Assembly (NCBI GenBank): GCA_022340485.1
Contig: JAJDNX010000101.1
Location: 1 to 53,443 of the forward strand
DNA: 53,443 nt
DNA from: Gammaproteobacteria bacterium
GTDB taxonomy: Bacteria > Pseudomonadota > Gammaproteobacteria > UBA9214
Reading direction: 5' to 3'
The notes under the pieces are model-generated. The model was not told where the DNA came from, made no database searches, and worked only from the letters and a program-made list of their open reading frames with translations. The translations under genes were made by a program, and so were the position numbers. The first letter of the stretch is position 1; the number at the start of each line of letters is the position of its first letter. This document shows positions 29,233-39,173 of this stretch, in pieces.

Positions 29233-30693
29233 ATGCCTGAACAGGTACCAGACGATCCCGGTGCGTTCGCGGCAGGACACGCCGCCGCTGCAGGCATCAC
29301 CGAACTCCCACCACTCCCCTACAAGAACCGCTCCTTCCTGAGCTTCCTCGGAACCCAGGCACTGGGAGCATTCAACGACAATGTCTTCAAGCAGCTGGTG
29401 CTGCTGCTTGGTGTGGGCTTTCTAATGGCAGGCGTGGAATACCAGGCCATCGTGCAGTTCCTGTTCGCGCTGCCGTTTCTGCTTTTTTCTGGACTTGCGG
29501 GGGATCTTTCGGACCGCATCAGCAAGGGCCGCCTGATGGTACTGTGCAAGATCGCCGAGATCGTTATAGCCCTGCTCGGTGTCGGTGCTTTTTACCTCCT
29601 ATCCAGTATGGCCGCAGATGAAAGCAGTGTCCGGGTGTCTCTCTGGCTACTGGCCGGCGTGGTCTTTCTGCTGGGCACACAGAGCGCATTTTTCGGGCCG
29701 CCGAAGTACGGTGGACTGCCGGAGCTGGTACGCCCCGCTGACCTCACCTCGGCCACGGGTCTGACCCAGATGACGACCTTTCTCGCCATCATATTCGGGG
29801 TGGCACTGGCGGGGTTGCTGGCCGACGTGTTTGCCGGGCGCCTTTACCTGGCCGGACTGGTAACCGTGTCCATCGCCGTGTTGGGCACCCTGACCTCGCT
29901 GGGAATCGCAAGAAATCCACCGACCGATCCGCTGCGACCGATCTCGGTCAGCTCGTTTAGCAGCAATTTACGGACACTGTCGTCAATCTGGCGTACTGAT
30001 GCCCTGATGATGCGTATCATGCTGATCTATTCCTGGTTCTGGTTTGTTGGCGGTGTGACACTGACCGCCGTTAACGCCTACGGACGTTTCCAGCTGGGAT
30101 TGAATAATTTTGAAACCAGCCTGCTGGTGGCGACAACCTCACTGGGTATTGCCTGCGGCAGTGTCCTGGTGGCGCGACTGTCGCACGGCAAGGTACGCAT
30201 GGGACTGGTGGTACCGGCACTGGTTGCCCTGGCCATGTGCCTTTTCATGTTTGCGCTGCTACCCGTGCATCGCCCCACTCCGGAAGACAGCCAACTCTTC
30301 AACCAGCTGAGACAGTCTCCCGAACTACTGGAAAGTGCGCGCATCATCCCGCTGGCAGCCTATACCACCCGCGTGAGTGCCTACCTCCTGTGTTTTCTGC
30401 TGGGCATTACCGCAGGGTTTTATTCGGTACCGCTGTTGACCTTCCTGCAGGCGCGCCCCCAGGCCAGTGAAAAGGGCCGGGTATTCGCCGCGGTCAACTG
30501 GTTGAACTGGGTGTTCATCCTGGCGGCAGCGATTGGCTACGGTGCCGGCATGAGCCTACTGGCGAGCCGCGCCAACCTGCTGCTGGCGGCACTCGGACTG
30601 TTGACCCTTCTCCTGGGACTGGCCTTGTTACCGGGCATTTTTCGCCGCCTGCTACAGCAGCGACCGGCATTTGTTTATTTCAGGGGAGAATAG
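29233..30693 (+). CDS. MFS transporter, LplT-like (lysophospholipid transporter family)
   Basis: FLSFLGTQALGAFNDNVFKQLVLLL; SGLAGDLSDRISKGRLMVLCKIAEI; FFGPPKYGGLPELV. Confidence 0.87.
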   Translation: MPEQVPDDPGAFAAGHAAAAGITELPPLPYKNRSFLSFLGTQALGAFNDNVFKQLVLLLGVGFLMAGVEYQAIVQFLFALPFLLFSGLAGDLSDRISKGRLMVLCKIAEIVIALLGVGAFYLLSSMAADESSVRVSLWLLAGVVFLLGTQSAFFGPPKYGGLPELVRPADLTSATGLTQMTTFLAIIFGVALAGLLADVFAGRLYLAGLVTVSIAVLGTLTSLGIARNPPTDPLRPISVSSFSSNLRTLSSIWRTDALMMRIMLIYSWFWFVGGVTLTAVNAYGRFQLGLNNFETSLLVATTSLGIACGSVLVARLSHGKVRMGLVVPALVALAMCLFMFALLPVHRPTPEDSQLFNQLRQSPELLESARIIPLAAYTTRVSAYLLCFLLGITAGFYSVPLLTFLQARPQASEKGRVFAAVNWLNWVFILAAAIGYGAGMSLLASRANLLLAALGLLTLLLGLALLPGIFRRLLQQRPAFVYFRGE

Positions 30694-31055
30694 TCAATGG
30701 CTGCAGACACTGCAGCTACACACGCATACCGCATTCGCTGGGTAGGCAGCGATCACCTGGAATCAGTGACATGACGCTTACCCTTCCCTGCTGCTGGAAT
30801 CGCGGGATCCAAGCGTAGTCATCGCGAACCAGATTATGTAACATGGCCGCGCCATGCAAAAAGGCATGATCACGTTCTCCCCGCAAGCGTCTGCCTCGAG
30901 CGGAAACCGCGCAGTTTTGCCGGGTAAAGTTACCCCGGTGAGGTAGGCGGCGTTTGGCCGAACAGGCGAGCTGGGCTGTGTTCCGCCGCCAGACAGCATA
31001 CGTAACGAAATCAGGCAGCCTCGGCTGCCATAACAGCCACAATTTTGGAGGTCGT

Positions 31056-32096
31056 ATGGATACCATGGTGACGCTCGTAGTGATAGCGGTCATCGTTGTG
31101 TTGATTTTCGATTACACCAACGGTTTCCATGACGCCTCCAATATCATCGCCACGGTCATTGCCTCGCGTGCGATGACGCCTATACAGGCCGTTATCATTG
31201 TTGCCACTTTTGAATTCCTCGGCCCGTTGCTCGGTGGCACGGCGGTCGCCAACACCATCGGCAAGTTTGTTGATATCGGATCACTGCAATCACTGGACGC
31301 CGTGGCAATCATCCTTTGCGGCATCGTTGGGGCCATCACCTGGAACCTGGGGACCTGGTGGTTTGGCATACCGTCCTCATCGTCGCATGCACTGGTGGGT
31401 GGTCTGGTGGGTGCCGTGGTGGTATCTGCCGGTATCGACCATGTGGTGTGGGGCTTTGCCGAGCTTGCCCAGGGCCATTTCACCGGGGTTACCAAGGTAC
31501 TCATTGCACTGGTGGTCTCGCCGATTATCGGTTTCTGGGCCGGGTTCATGATCCACCGCTTGATGAAGTTCCTGTTGCGGGCGGCAACCCCTGCCGCCAA
31601 CAAGCACCTGCGCCGCGTGCAGTTTTTCACCTCGGCCGGTCTTGCCTTCTCGCATGGTGCCAATGATGCCCAGAAAAGCATGGGGATCATCACACTGGTG
31701 CTGCTGATGGGCGGCTTTATCACGGAGTTCGAGGTGCCGTTCTGGGTGATTCTTGCCTGTGCCAGTGCCATTACCCTGGGCATCATGTCCGGTGGCTGGC
31801 GCATCGTCCGCACCGTGGGCTTTGGGATATACAAGGTACGCCCGCTGCATGCATTCGATGCGCAACTCACCTCGGCGTCCGTGATCTTCGCCGCCTCGAT
31901 GGTCGGTGCCCCGGTGTCAACCACCCACGTGGTAAGCTCGTCCATCATGGGGATTGGCGCATCGGAGCGGCCCAAGGCGGTTCGCTGGGGGAAGGCACGT
32001 GACATCCTGAAGACCTGGATCATCACCATTCCCGGTGCCGCCACGGTGGCAATACTCAGTTATTACGTGATGCACCTGCTTACGGGTGTGGCCTAG
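31056..32096 (+). CDS. PiT-family inorganic phosphate transporter
   Basis: DYTNGFHDASNIIATVIASRAMTP; SSSHALVGGLVGA; SHGANDAQKSMGIITL; VSTTHVVSSSIMG; ATG 31056 with GGAGG RBS. Confidence 0.93.
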   Translation: MDTMVTLVVIAVIVVLIFDYTNGFHDASNIIATVIASRAMTPIQAVIIVATFEFLGPLLGGTAVANTIGKFVDIGSLQSLDAVAIILCGIVGAITWNLGTWWFGIPSSSSHALVGGLVGAVVVSAGIDHVVWGFAELAQGHFTGVTKVLIALVVSPIIGFWAGFMIHRLMKFLLRAATPAANKHLRRVQFFTSAGLAFSHGANDAQKSMGIITLVLLMGGFITEFEVPFWVILACASAITLGIMSGGWRIVRTVGFGIYKVRPLHAFDAQLTSASVIFAASMVGAPVSTTHVVSSSIMGIGASERPKAVRWGKARDILKTWIITIPGAATVAILSYYVMHLLTGVA

Positions 32097-32179
32097 TACA
32101 CCTGCAAGGCGTACTAACCCGGGTTTGCATTTATCAATCGACTGGCTGCAGGACAGCCATTATTGGATGGAGAACACAA

Positions 32180-32878
32180 ATGAGCGCTAACAAAGACTCG
32201 CTGTTGACCCGCATGATCGACAGGGTATTCCCGCGCATGCCAGATTTCTATTCCCTGCTCAATGAACAGTGTGACCTTGCCGTCGAGGCGATGGAGGTCT
32301 TTGTGCAGTTTATGGAAAATGGCGACAAGGCGCTCGCCCGGCAGGTGCGTGCGCTGGAAAAACGTGGCGACGAACTCAAGGCAAGGAATACCGACATCCT
32401 CAGCAAGTCGTTTTCCACTCCCATGGATCGTGAGGATATCTATCGCGCCATCGCCACCATCGATCACATTGTCAATTACGCCAAGACAACCACACGGGAA
32501 ATTGAAGTGCTCAAGGTGGAACCTGACAAGTACATGCTGGAGCTTGCGACCTTGCTGAAAGAAGGCGCCTACGCACTGCAACGGGGATATCAGAAGCTCT
32601 CGACCAATCCGAACCAGGCAGACGAGGATGCCCAGGCGGCACGCAAGGCGGAGCGCAGCTCCGAGAAGGTCTACCGCCGGGCGCTGGGTGAATTATTCCG
32701 CGAAGAAAGCTACATCAGCATGCTGTCGAATCAGGATACCGATACCAAGGTGACCGCCATCAATCTGGTGATCGACATCTTCAAGCACCGGGAAGTGTAC
32801 CGCCACTTGTCCAATGCATCCGACCGCCTGGCTCGTGCCGGTGAAGTGTTGCATGACATCGTTGTCAAGATTTCCTGA
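32180..32878 (+). CDS. DUF47 (PhoU-like) family protein
   Basis: DRVFPRMPDFYSLLNEQCDLAVEAME; ITLVIDIFKHREVYRHLSNASDRLARAGEVLHDIVVKIS; follows PiT. Confidence 0.9.
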   Translation: MSANKDSLLTRMIDRVFPRMPDFYSLLNEQCDLAVEAMEVFVQFMENGDKALARQVRALEKRGDELKARNTDILSKSFSTPMDREDIYRAIATIDHIVNYAKTTTREIEVLKVEPDKYMLELATLLKEGAYALQRGYQKLSTNPNQADEDAQAARKAERSSEKVYRRALGELFREESYISMLSNQDTDTKVTAINLVIDIFKHREVYRHLSNASDRLARAGEVLHDIVVKIS

Positions 32879-32953
32879 CCACAAGGGATGCCTGCTTCAG
32901 GGCACAGCCCGTTGCGAGGCTTTTGGGGTTGCGGCTGCCGGATAACCGGGCTG

Positions 32954-34309
32954 TTACGCCTTGCTAAAAAAATCGAAGAACAGCCAGAAAACTACCGATG
33001 AGGTAACCAGGGTAAGAATCATGGCAGGGGTACCCTTTCTGAACCACAGCCCGGGGGTTATTGCCAGACTCGGATCATTGGCGTCCTTGGCGATCCGCTC
33101 TGAAAGGGTAACGATAAAGACATTTGCGGTAGATCCAAGGTGGGTACCATTGCCTCCCATGCCGACACCAATGGCCAGTCCCCACCACAGCGGCGTCACA
33201 TTGATACCCTGCTGTTCCATACCCAGAATGATCGGCACCATCGCTGCGGTAAACGGGATATTGTCAATCATGGCCGACAGGATTGCCGCGACCCACATCA
33301 GGAGAAGGGTTGCAAGCAGTAAATCCTGCTCTACAAATGGCCGGATGAACTGACCCAGGTACTCAAGAAAGTGACTGTTTTCAACGCCTCCAACAACGAC
33401 AAACAACGACATAAAAAACATCAACAGTGTCATCTCCACGGACTGGAACGACTCATCCATATCGACGTCGTAGCCGAGAAACACCAGCAGCGCCAGGCCG
33501 GATGCCGCGACAAACCAGGCATCCCAGTGCAGTGCATGGTGGAATATGAACAGCACCACCATGAGTCCCAAAACAATCAGGGCACTGTTCCAGGTACGCG
33601 GATCCTTGATCGTTTCCTGGTCAGCGAAGGACGTCTGTGTCGGCTTGACGGCAAGGTCCTTGCGAAAGAGGAGCTTCAGGGCAATCAGGATGGCGACCCA
33701 GGCAACGAATACCACTCCGGCCATGTGCACAAAGAAATCGTTGAAACTGATATTTGCAGCGGAACCAATCATCAGGTTGGGGGGATCACCAACCAGGGTG
33801 GCGACACCGCCGGTATCCGATAACAGCGCAGCCGCCAGCAAATAGGGAATGGGGTTGACCTTCAGCGCCTGGCAGATCAACACGATCAATGGACCAAATA
33901 TGACGACTGTCGTAACGTTATCCAGCAGCAGTGAGATGACGGTCACCGCTGTGCCAATCATTGCCATCAGCATAAACAGACGGCCGCGGCTCATATCGGC
34001 GAGTCGGTACGCGATAACCTGAAAACCACCGGTCGGAATCATGATGGCAACAATCGTCATCATGGCACCCAGTAGCAGAATCACATTCCAGTCGACCGCT
34101 TGCAGGGCCAGTTGTGGATTGTAGAAGCCGTAGTACTGGCCAACGACAATCATGATCCCGGCACCACCCATGGCGAATTTTGCGCGGTGGAAACCGTGCA
34201 CCCCTTCTGTAAATATGCCGATGAACGTCAGTATCAGGATGATTGCGGAGACCATCATGGGTGTGGTCCAGACCAGGGGTTCGGTCAGGGGCTCGGTCAG
34301 TGCTTCCAT
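32954..34309 (-). CDS. ArsB/NhaD-family ion transporter
   Basis: LLLDNVTTVVIFGPLIVLICQAL; AAALLSDTGGVATLVGDPPNLMIGSAA; IDNIPFTAAMVPI; GNGTHLGSTANVF. Confidence 0.87.
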   Translation of the reverse strand: MEALTEPLTEPLVWTTPMMVSAIILILTFIGIFTEGVHGFHRAKFAMGGAGIMIVVGQYYGFYNPQLALQAVDWNVILLLGAMMTIVAIMIPTGGFQVIAYRLADMSRGRLFMLMAMIGTAVTVISLLLDNVTTVVIFGPLIVLICQALKVNPIPYLLAAALLSDTGGVATLVGDPPNLMIGSAANISFNDFFVHMAGVVFVAWVAILIALKLLFRKDLAVKPTQTSFADQETIKDPRTWNSALIVLGLMVVLFIFHHALHWDAWFVAASGLALLVFLGYDVDMDESFQSVEMTLLMFFMSLFVVVGGVENSHFLEYLGQFIRPFVEQDLLLATLLLMWVAAILSAMIDNIPFTAAMVPIILGMEQQGINVTPLWWGLAIGVGMGGNGTHLGSTANVFIVTLSERIAKDANDPSLAITPGLWFRKGTPAMILTLVTSSVVFWLFFDFFSKA

Positions 34310-34345
34310 ATCGATCTCTGCATCACAGGTTGGTGAAAAACGTTA

Positions 34346-36316
34346 CTAGAAAACCAGGTTCATCATGAGCATCATGACAATCAGGAACAGTACTGTCATG
34401 ATGCCGCCGGCACGCATGAAATCCGGGACACGGTAACCGCCAGGCCCCATCAGCAGGGCATTGACCTGGTGGGTCGGGATCATAAAGGAGTTGGAGGTCG
34501 CGATGGCCACGGTCAGGGCGAACACTGCCGGGTTGGCGCCGGTTGCAATTGCGAGGTTAACCGCCAGTGGTACCAGCAGTACTGTGGCCCCGACATTCGA
34601 CATTACCAGGGTAAAGAAGGTTGCCAGCACCGCCAGTGCGCTTTGCAATACCCAGGGGGACACATCGCCCAGCAGGGTGAGCGTCTGCTGTGCAATCCAT
34701 GCGGCAGTACCGGTATTTTCGACGGCCATGCCCAGTGGTATCAGGCTGGCGAGCAGGAACACGGTTTTCCAGCTTACCGCATCGTAGGCCTCCTCTATGC
34801 TCAACACGCCGGCGAGCACCATGCCGAGTGCGCCGGTCAGCAGTGAGACCGACAGGCGCATGTCGGAAAACAGCACCAGGCCGAGCGCCACAAGAAAAAA
34901 GAACAGGGCGTGTCCAACTTTTTGTGGACGCATCTCTTCACGCGGGTATTCCGTGGTGACCACAACAAAGTCACGGTTTGATTCCAGGCGTGCAAGGGCA
35001 TCCCAGGTAGTGTGTACCACCAGCGTATCACCGGCCGCCAGCGGCAGGTTGCGAATGTCGTCGCCCTCGCGCAGTGTTTTACCTCCACGGTGCAGGCCCA
35101 CCATGGCGAGACCATAGGTCTTGCGCATCCACACATCACGGGCACTCTTGCCGATCAGCTGTGAACCGGGCGGGATAACCACCTCGGCAACACCGGAACG
35201 GGTCGATGACAGCACTTCACCAAAATTTTCCAGATCGGCGTGTTTCTTCAGACCGTATTTGGCGACAAAGCGGTCGACATCATGGGGCCCCGCAAGGATT
35301 GCCAGGACCATGCCTGCCTCAATCCCAAGGTCGCGCGCCAGTGCCCCGGGTCCGATACGTAGGTCCTGGTCCTTGCGATGCGTGGCAATGACCCGGATAT
35401 GCGAGTCGCCCTCCACATCGTCCAGCATCAGCCCCACCAGCGGGCTGTCGGTTGGCACATCCATCTCGAACAGGGCATAGTCGATCCCGTAGATGTCCTG
35501 GAAATAGCTCATGGTATTCGAGCCAACGGTGCTGCTCTGGGACTTGGTGACCGGCAATACGAATTTGCCGAACAGCACAAAATACAGAATGCCGGTGATG
35601 AGCAGTGCGATACCGACTGGCGTGACATCAAAGAGATGGAAAGTGCTCATCTTCTGTGCCGGCGGCAATGCCTGGTTGGAGGTCAAGATCAGGTCATTGA
35701 GCAAAATCAGGGGGCTGGAACCGACCATGGTGATGGTGCCACCAAGGATGGCACAGAAACCCATCGGCATCAGCAGGCGTGACAGCGGCAGGCCACTACG
35801 TGCCGAGATACGGCTGACTACCGGCAGGAACAGGGCCGCGGCACCAACGTTTTGCATAAAGCTGGAGATAACGCCAACGGTCCCGGAGATCAGCGGAATG
35901 ACACGCTTCTCGGTGCGGCCGCCGTACTTGAGGATGACACCGGCTACCCGTCCCATGACGCCGGTTTTGTCCAGCCCCTTGCCAATAATCATCACTGCGA
36001 TAATCGACATCACCGCGTTACTGGAAAAACCGTCAAACAAGTGTTGTGTCGAGACAAAGGGCTGTTCAATACCGAACAGCGGACCGATCAGGGACATCAG
36101 TCCCAGTAACACCATGATACAGATCGCGGCAACATCGACTTCAACGATCTCGAAGACAAACAGGTAAATCGTCAACAACAGGATCGCAGAAACCCAGGCA
36201 ATCTCGATGCTGGGTACGATGCCGCTTAGTTCAACGCCGATACTGACAAATAACAGGGCGCCAACCAGTCGTTTGATCAGTGTGCTTCTTGACTGTTTAC
36301 TCACGTGTGACTCCAT
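34346..36316 (-). CDS. SLC13-family permease with central RCK_C (TrkA-C) domains
   Basis: Two permease halves (ISSFMQNVGAAALFLPV; VMSNVGATVLLVPLAVNLA) flanking TrkA-C-like EVVIPPGSQLIGKSARDV...GDTLVVHTTWDAL. Confidence 0.88.
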   Translation of the reverse strand: MESHVSKQSRSTLIKRLVGALLFVSIGVELSGIVPSIEIAWVSAILLLTIYLFVFEIVEVDVAAICIMVLLGLMSLIGPLFGIEQPFVSTQHLFDGFSSNAVMSIIAVMIIGKGLDKTGVMGRVAGVILKYGGRTEKRVIPLISGTVGVISSFMQNVGAAALFLPVVSRISARSGLPLSRLLMPMGFCAILGGTITMVGSSPLILLNDLILTSNQALPPAQKMSTFHLFDVTPVGIALLITGILYFVLFGKFVLPVTKSQSSTVGSNTMSYFQDIYGIDYALFEMDVPTDSPLVGLMLDDVEGDSHIRVIATHRKDQDLRIGPGALARDLGIEAGMVLAILAGPHDVDRFVAKYGLKKHADLENFGEVLSSTRSGVAEVVIPPGSQLIGKSARDVWMRKTYGLAMVGLHRGGKTLREGDDIRNLPLAAGDTLVVHTTWDALARLESNRDFVVVTTEYPREEMRPQKVGHALFFFLVALGLVLFSDMRLSVSLLTGALGMVLAGVLSIEEAYDAVSWKTVFLLASLIPLGMAVENTGTAAWIAQQTLTLLGDVSPWVLQSALAVLATFFTLVMSNVGATVLLVPLAVNLAIATGANPAVFALTVAIATSNSFMIPTHQVNALLMGPGGYRVPDFMRAGGIMTVLFLIVMMLMMNLVF

Positions 36317-36578
36317 GAAAATATTATTTTAACGGCAATACAGCAATCGAGCCCCGAGCTGCGCAAGCCCATCATTGTGTATGGTTCTTTAGCCACTACT
36401 TGCATTGAATCTGGAGAATGGTTCTTGTTCTAACGGATTCATAATTAAGGAAAATTTAATTTTAGAATATAACGAATTAGTAAAACCTTGTCAAAACCAC
36501 CACCCGTCCCTGTCATTACGGAACGGTCACTTGGCCAGCACTCGACCCCGCATACCCGGGCCTGCCTTCTGCAACAGG

Positions 36579-37538
36579 CTAGAGATCTTGCGGCAGAAAC
36601 AGCATGTGGTGATAGCTGTCATCCTGTTGCCAGGTCAGGACCAGCTTGCCATTCAGAAAACCGAACCGGGCCACGCCCTGCAGCGCCTGCAGGTAACGGC
36701 CCTCCAGTTCTATCGCCTCTGGTGAGCAAGCCATCCGGGTACTGCCGAGTTTTGACAGCCTAATCTCCCCAGGGCCGCCAGTTTCCGTGACCGAGCCAAA
36801 ATAGCGGTTACAGGCACTGTGACCAGAGACGCGGCCATTGCTGAACACCAGGGTCACCTGCAGCCCGTCGGGCAGCGGTTCATCACGTTGTATCCCCTCA
36901 AGCAGCCATTTCTGCCCTTCTACGTCCGTCAGTGATAACCTGCCCGTGTCCTGTTGGGCACCTTCCTGCAGTCCATCCGCCCCCAGCTCCCAGACCCGGG
37001 TAACCGTCTCCGCAGGGCAACAGGCGGCATCATTCGGTCCCTGCTGAACCAGGTCCAGTTCAATCCGACCGTCCTGGAGACGTCCCGCGCGCAATTGCAC
37101 GCGATCACCGATCAGGGCTGTCCCGATGTTGACCGGACTGCCATCGCGCCGGGTGACTACGGCCACATAGGTGTTGTTGCCAGTACCACCACTGGTTTCC
37201 CAGAGGATGACGACCGCTTCATTGGTGCCATCGCCATTCAGGTCACCATGCAGGTAAAAGTCTGTTACCAGCCCAACGACCGGACGGGATGCCGCACCCT
37301 CCATATCGGGTTCCCCCTCCCAGCGGCCATTCGTGAGCGTGACACTCTCTCCATAGATGCCCGAATAGCTGAGGCTGACGAGTTCGTCCATGGTCGGCGC
37401 ACCGATACGCGGCGCACCAGGGGACTGTCCGTTCCCTGACGCATCCTGACCACCTTGCGGAGAACATGCGAACAACAAAGGAACCGCGAAGAGGCTGCTG
37501 ATAAGCAGGCGGTTCATCTGTCTTGCCAAGCGTTTCAT
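36579..37538 (-). CDS. META-domain lipoprotein
   Basis: Lipobox LLFAC; C-terminal GRVSGHSACNRYFGSV...LSKLGSTRMACSPEAIELEGRYLQAL is META/HslJ-like. Confidence 0.85.
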   Translation of the reverse strand: MKRLARQMNRLLISSLFAVPLLFACSPQGGQDASGNGQSPGAPRIGAPTMDELVSLSYSGIYGESVTLTNGRWEGEPDMEGAASRPVVGLVTDFYLHGDLNGDGTNEAVVILWETSGGTGNNTYVAVVTRRDGSPVNIGTALIGDRVQLRAGRLQDGRIELDLVQQGPNDAACCPAETVTRVWELGADGLQEGAQQDTGRLSLTDVEGQKWLLEGIQRDEPLPDGLQVTLVFSNGRVSGHSACNRYFGSVTETGGPGEIRLSKLGSTRMACSPEAIELEGRYLQALQGVARFGFLNGKLVLTWQQDDSYHHMLFLPQDL

Positions 37539-37694
37539 CTTTTTCACTCCCTGGAAACGATTAATTCTATCGCATGATCGAATGACTTGCGACGGCGAGC
37601 GCGACCGGATGTGCACCGAAGGCCAGCAGTAAAATCGGGTAACATGGCTACAGCGGGGCTGATTCCAGACCTGCATCCGCGGGAGAGCGAAACC

Positions 37695-39134
37695 ATGGAC
37701 ACTGGCCATCATGAAAGCATGTCATTGCGTGAAGGTATTGACCGCATGGTCGACCGTGCAGCCCTGGCCATCGGTCTCAACCCCGAAACGGCCAATGTGA
37801 TCCAGTCCTGCAACGCCGTCATCCAGCTCAAGTTCCCGGTGTGCATTGACAGCAAGGTAGAGGTCTTTACCGGCTGGTGGGCAATACACAGTGCGCACCG
37901 CCTGCCTGCCAAGGGCGGACTGCGCTTTGCACCAGTAGTAAGCCAGGATGAAACCGAGGGACTGGCGGCCCTGATGAGCTACAAATGTGCCATTGCCGAT
38001 GTTCCCTTTGGCGGCGCAAAAGGTGGCCTGCTGATCAACCCTGGAAACTACACAGAAGAGCAGCTACGTGAGATCGTGCGCCAGTTCACCATCGAACTCG
38101 CGCGCCGGGATTTCATCAATCCCGCCACCAATGTCCCTGCACCCGACCTCGGCACCTCGGCACGCGAAATGGCATGGATAGCCGATACCTACAAGACGCT
38201 TTTCCCCGACGACCTCAACCGCGACGCCTGCGTGACCGGCAAGCCGCTGGAACGCGGTGGCGTGGCGGGCCGCACCGAGGCGACTGGCAAGGGGGTACAG
38301 TATGCATTGCAGGAGTTCTTCCGCCACGCCGACCTGGTTGCAGGCGCCGGACTCCGCGACGGACTGGCATCCCAGCGCATTGTAATCCAGGGGCTCGGCA
38401 ATGTCGGTTACCACACCGCCAAGTATCTTGCCGAGGAGGACGGCTGCAGCATCGTCGCCATCATCGAACACGATGGGGTCGTGGTGAATGACAACGGCCT
38501 CAACGTGCATGATGTCCGGCAATACCTGGCGGAAACCGGTGGCCTGAAGGGTTTTACCGGCGGCGGCTACAGCACCCAGGGAGAACTGGCGCTGGAGATG
38601 GAGTGCGATATCCTGATCCCGGCCGCACTTGAGTCCCAGATACACGCAGGTAACGCCATGCGTATCCAGACAAAGCTGATTGTTGAGGCTGCCAACGGGC
38701 CGATCACCTACCAGGCCGATGAAATCCTGCGGGAACGGGGCATTACCATACTCCCCGACATCTACGTCAATGCCGGCGGTGTGACCGTTTCCTATTTTGA
38801 ATGGACGCGCAACCTCTCCCACATGCGCTTCGGTCGCCTGCAGCGCCGTCTTGATGAACTGCGCGGGTCCAATTACCTGAGCGCACTGGAGACGCTAACC
38901 GAGAAAGAGGTCCCGGACAAACTGCGCCGGGAAATCATGCGTGGCGCCAACGAACTCGACCTGATCCGCTCCGGCCTGGATGACACCATGCGCATGGCGT
39001 TTCGCGATATCCTGGACATGCTGCGGAATAATGCGCACATCAACGACTATCGCACCGCGGCCTACGCCATAGCCATCAACAAACTGGCGCAGTCCTACTA
39101 CGAACTGGGGCTGGCAGTCCGGAAAGACTCCTAG
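37695..39134 (+). CDS. Glu/Leu/Phe/Val dehydrogenase (glutamate dehydrogenase)
   Basis: HRLPAKGGLRFAPVVSQDETEGLAALMSYKCAIADVPFGGAKGGL; GGVAGRTEATGKGV; ATG 37695 likely. Confidence 0.93.
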   Translation: MDTGHHESMSLREGIDRMVDRAALAIGLNPETANVIQSCNAVIQLKFPVCIDSKVEVFTGWWAIHSAHRLPAKGGLRFAPVVSQDETEGLAALMSYKCAIADVPFGGAKGGLLINPGNYTEEQLREIVRQFTIELARRDFINPATNVPAPDLGTSAREMAWIADTYKTLFPDDLNRDACVTGKPLERGGVAGRTEATGKGVQYALQEFFRHADLVAGAGLRDGLASQRIVIQGLGNVGYHTAKYLAEEDGCSIVAIIEHDGVVVNDNGLNVHDVRQYLAETGGLKGFTGGGYSTQGELALEMECDILIPAALESQIHAGNAMRIQTKLIVEAANGPITYQADEILRERGITILPDIYVNAGGVTVSYFEWTRNLSHMRFGRLQRRLDELRGSNYLSALETLTEKEVPDKLRREIMRGANELDLIRSGLDDTMRMAFRDILDMLRNNAHINDYRTAAYAIAINKLAQSYYELGLAVRKDS

Positions 39135-39173
39135 ACATTAATGCACTCAACGGCAGACGCCGCCCAGTGCCTG

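Noticed and set aside
30716-31093. 125-aa minus-strand ORF before the phosphate transporter
   Set aside because: No recognisable domain, overlaps the PiT start and RBS; composition looks like random out-of-frame translation.
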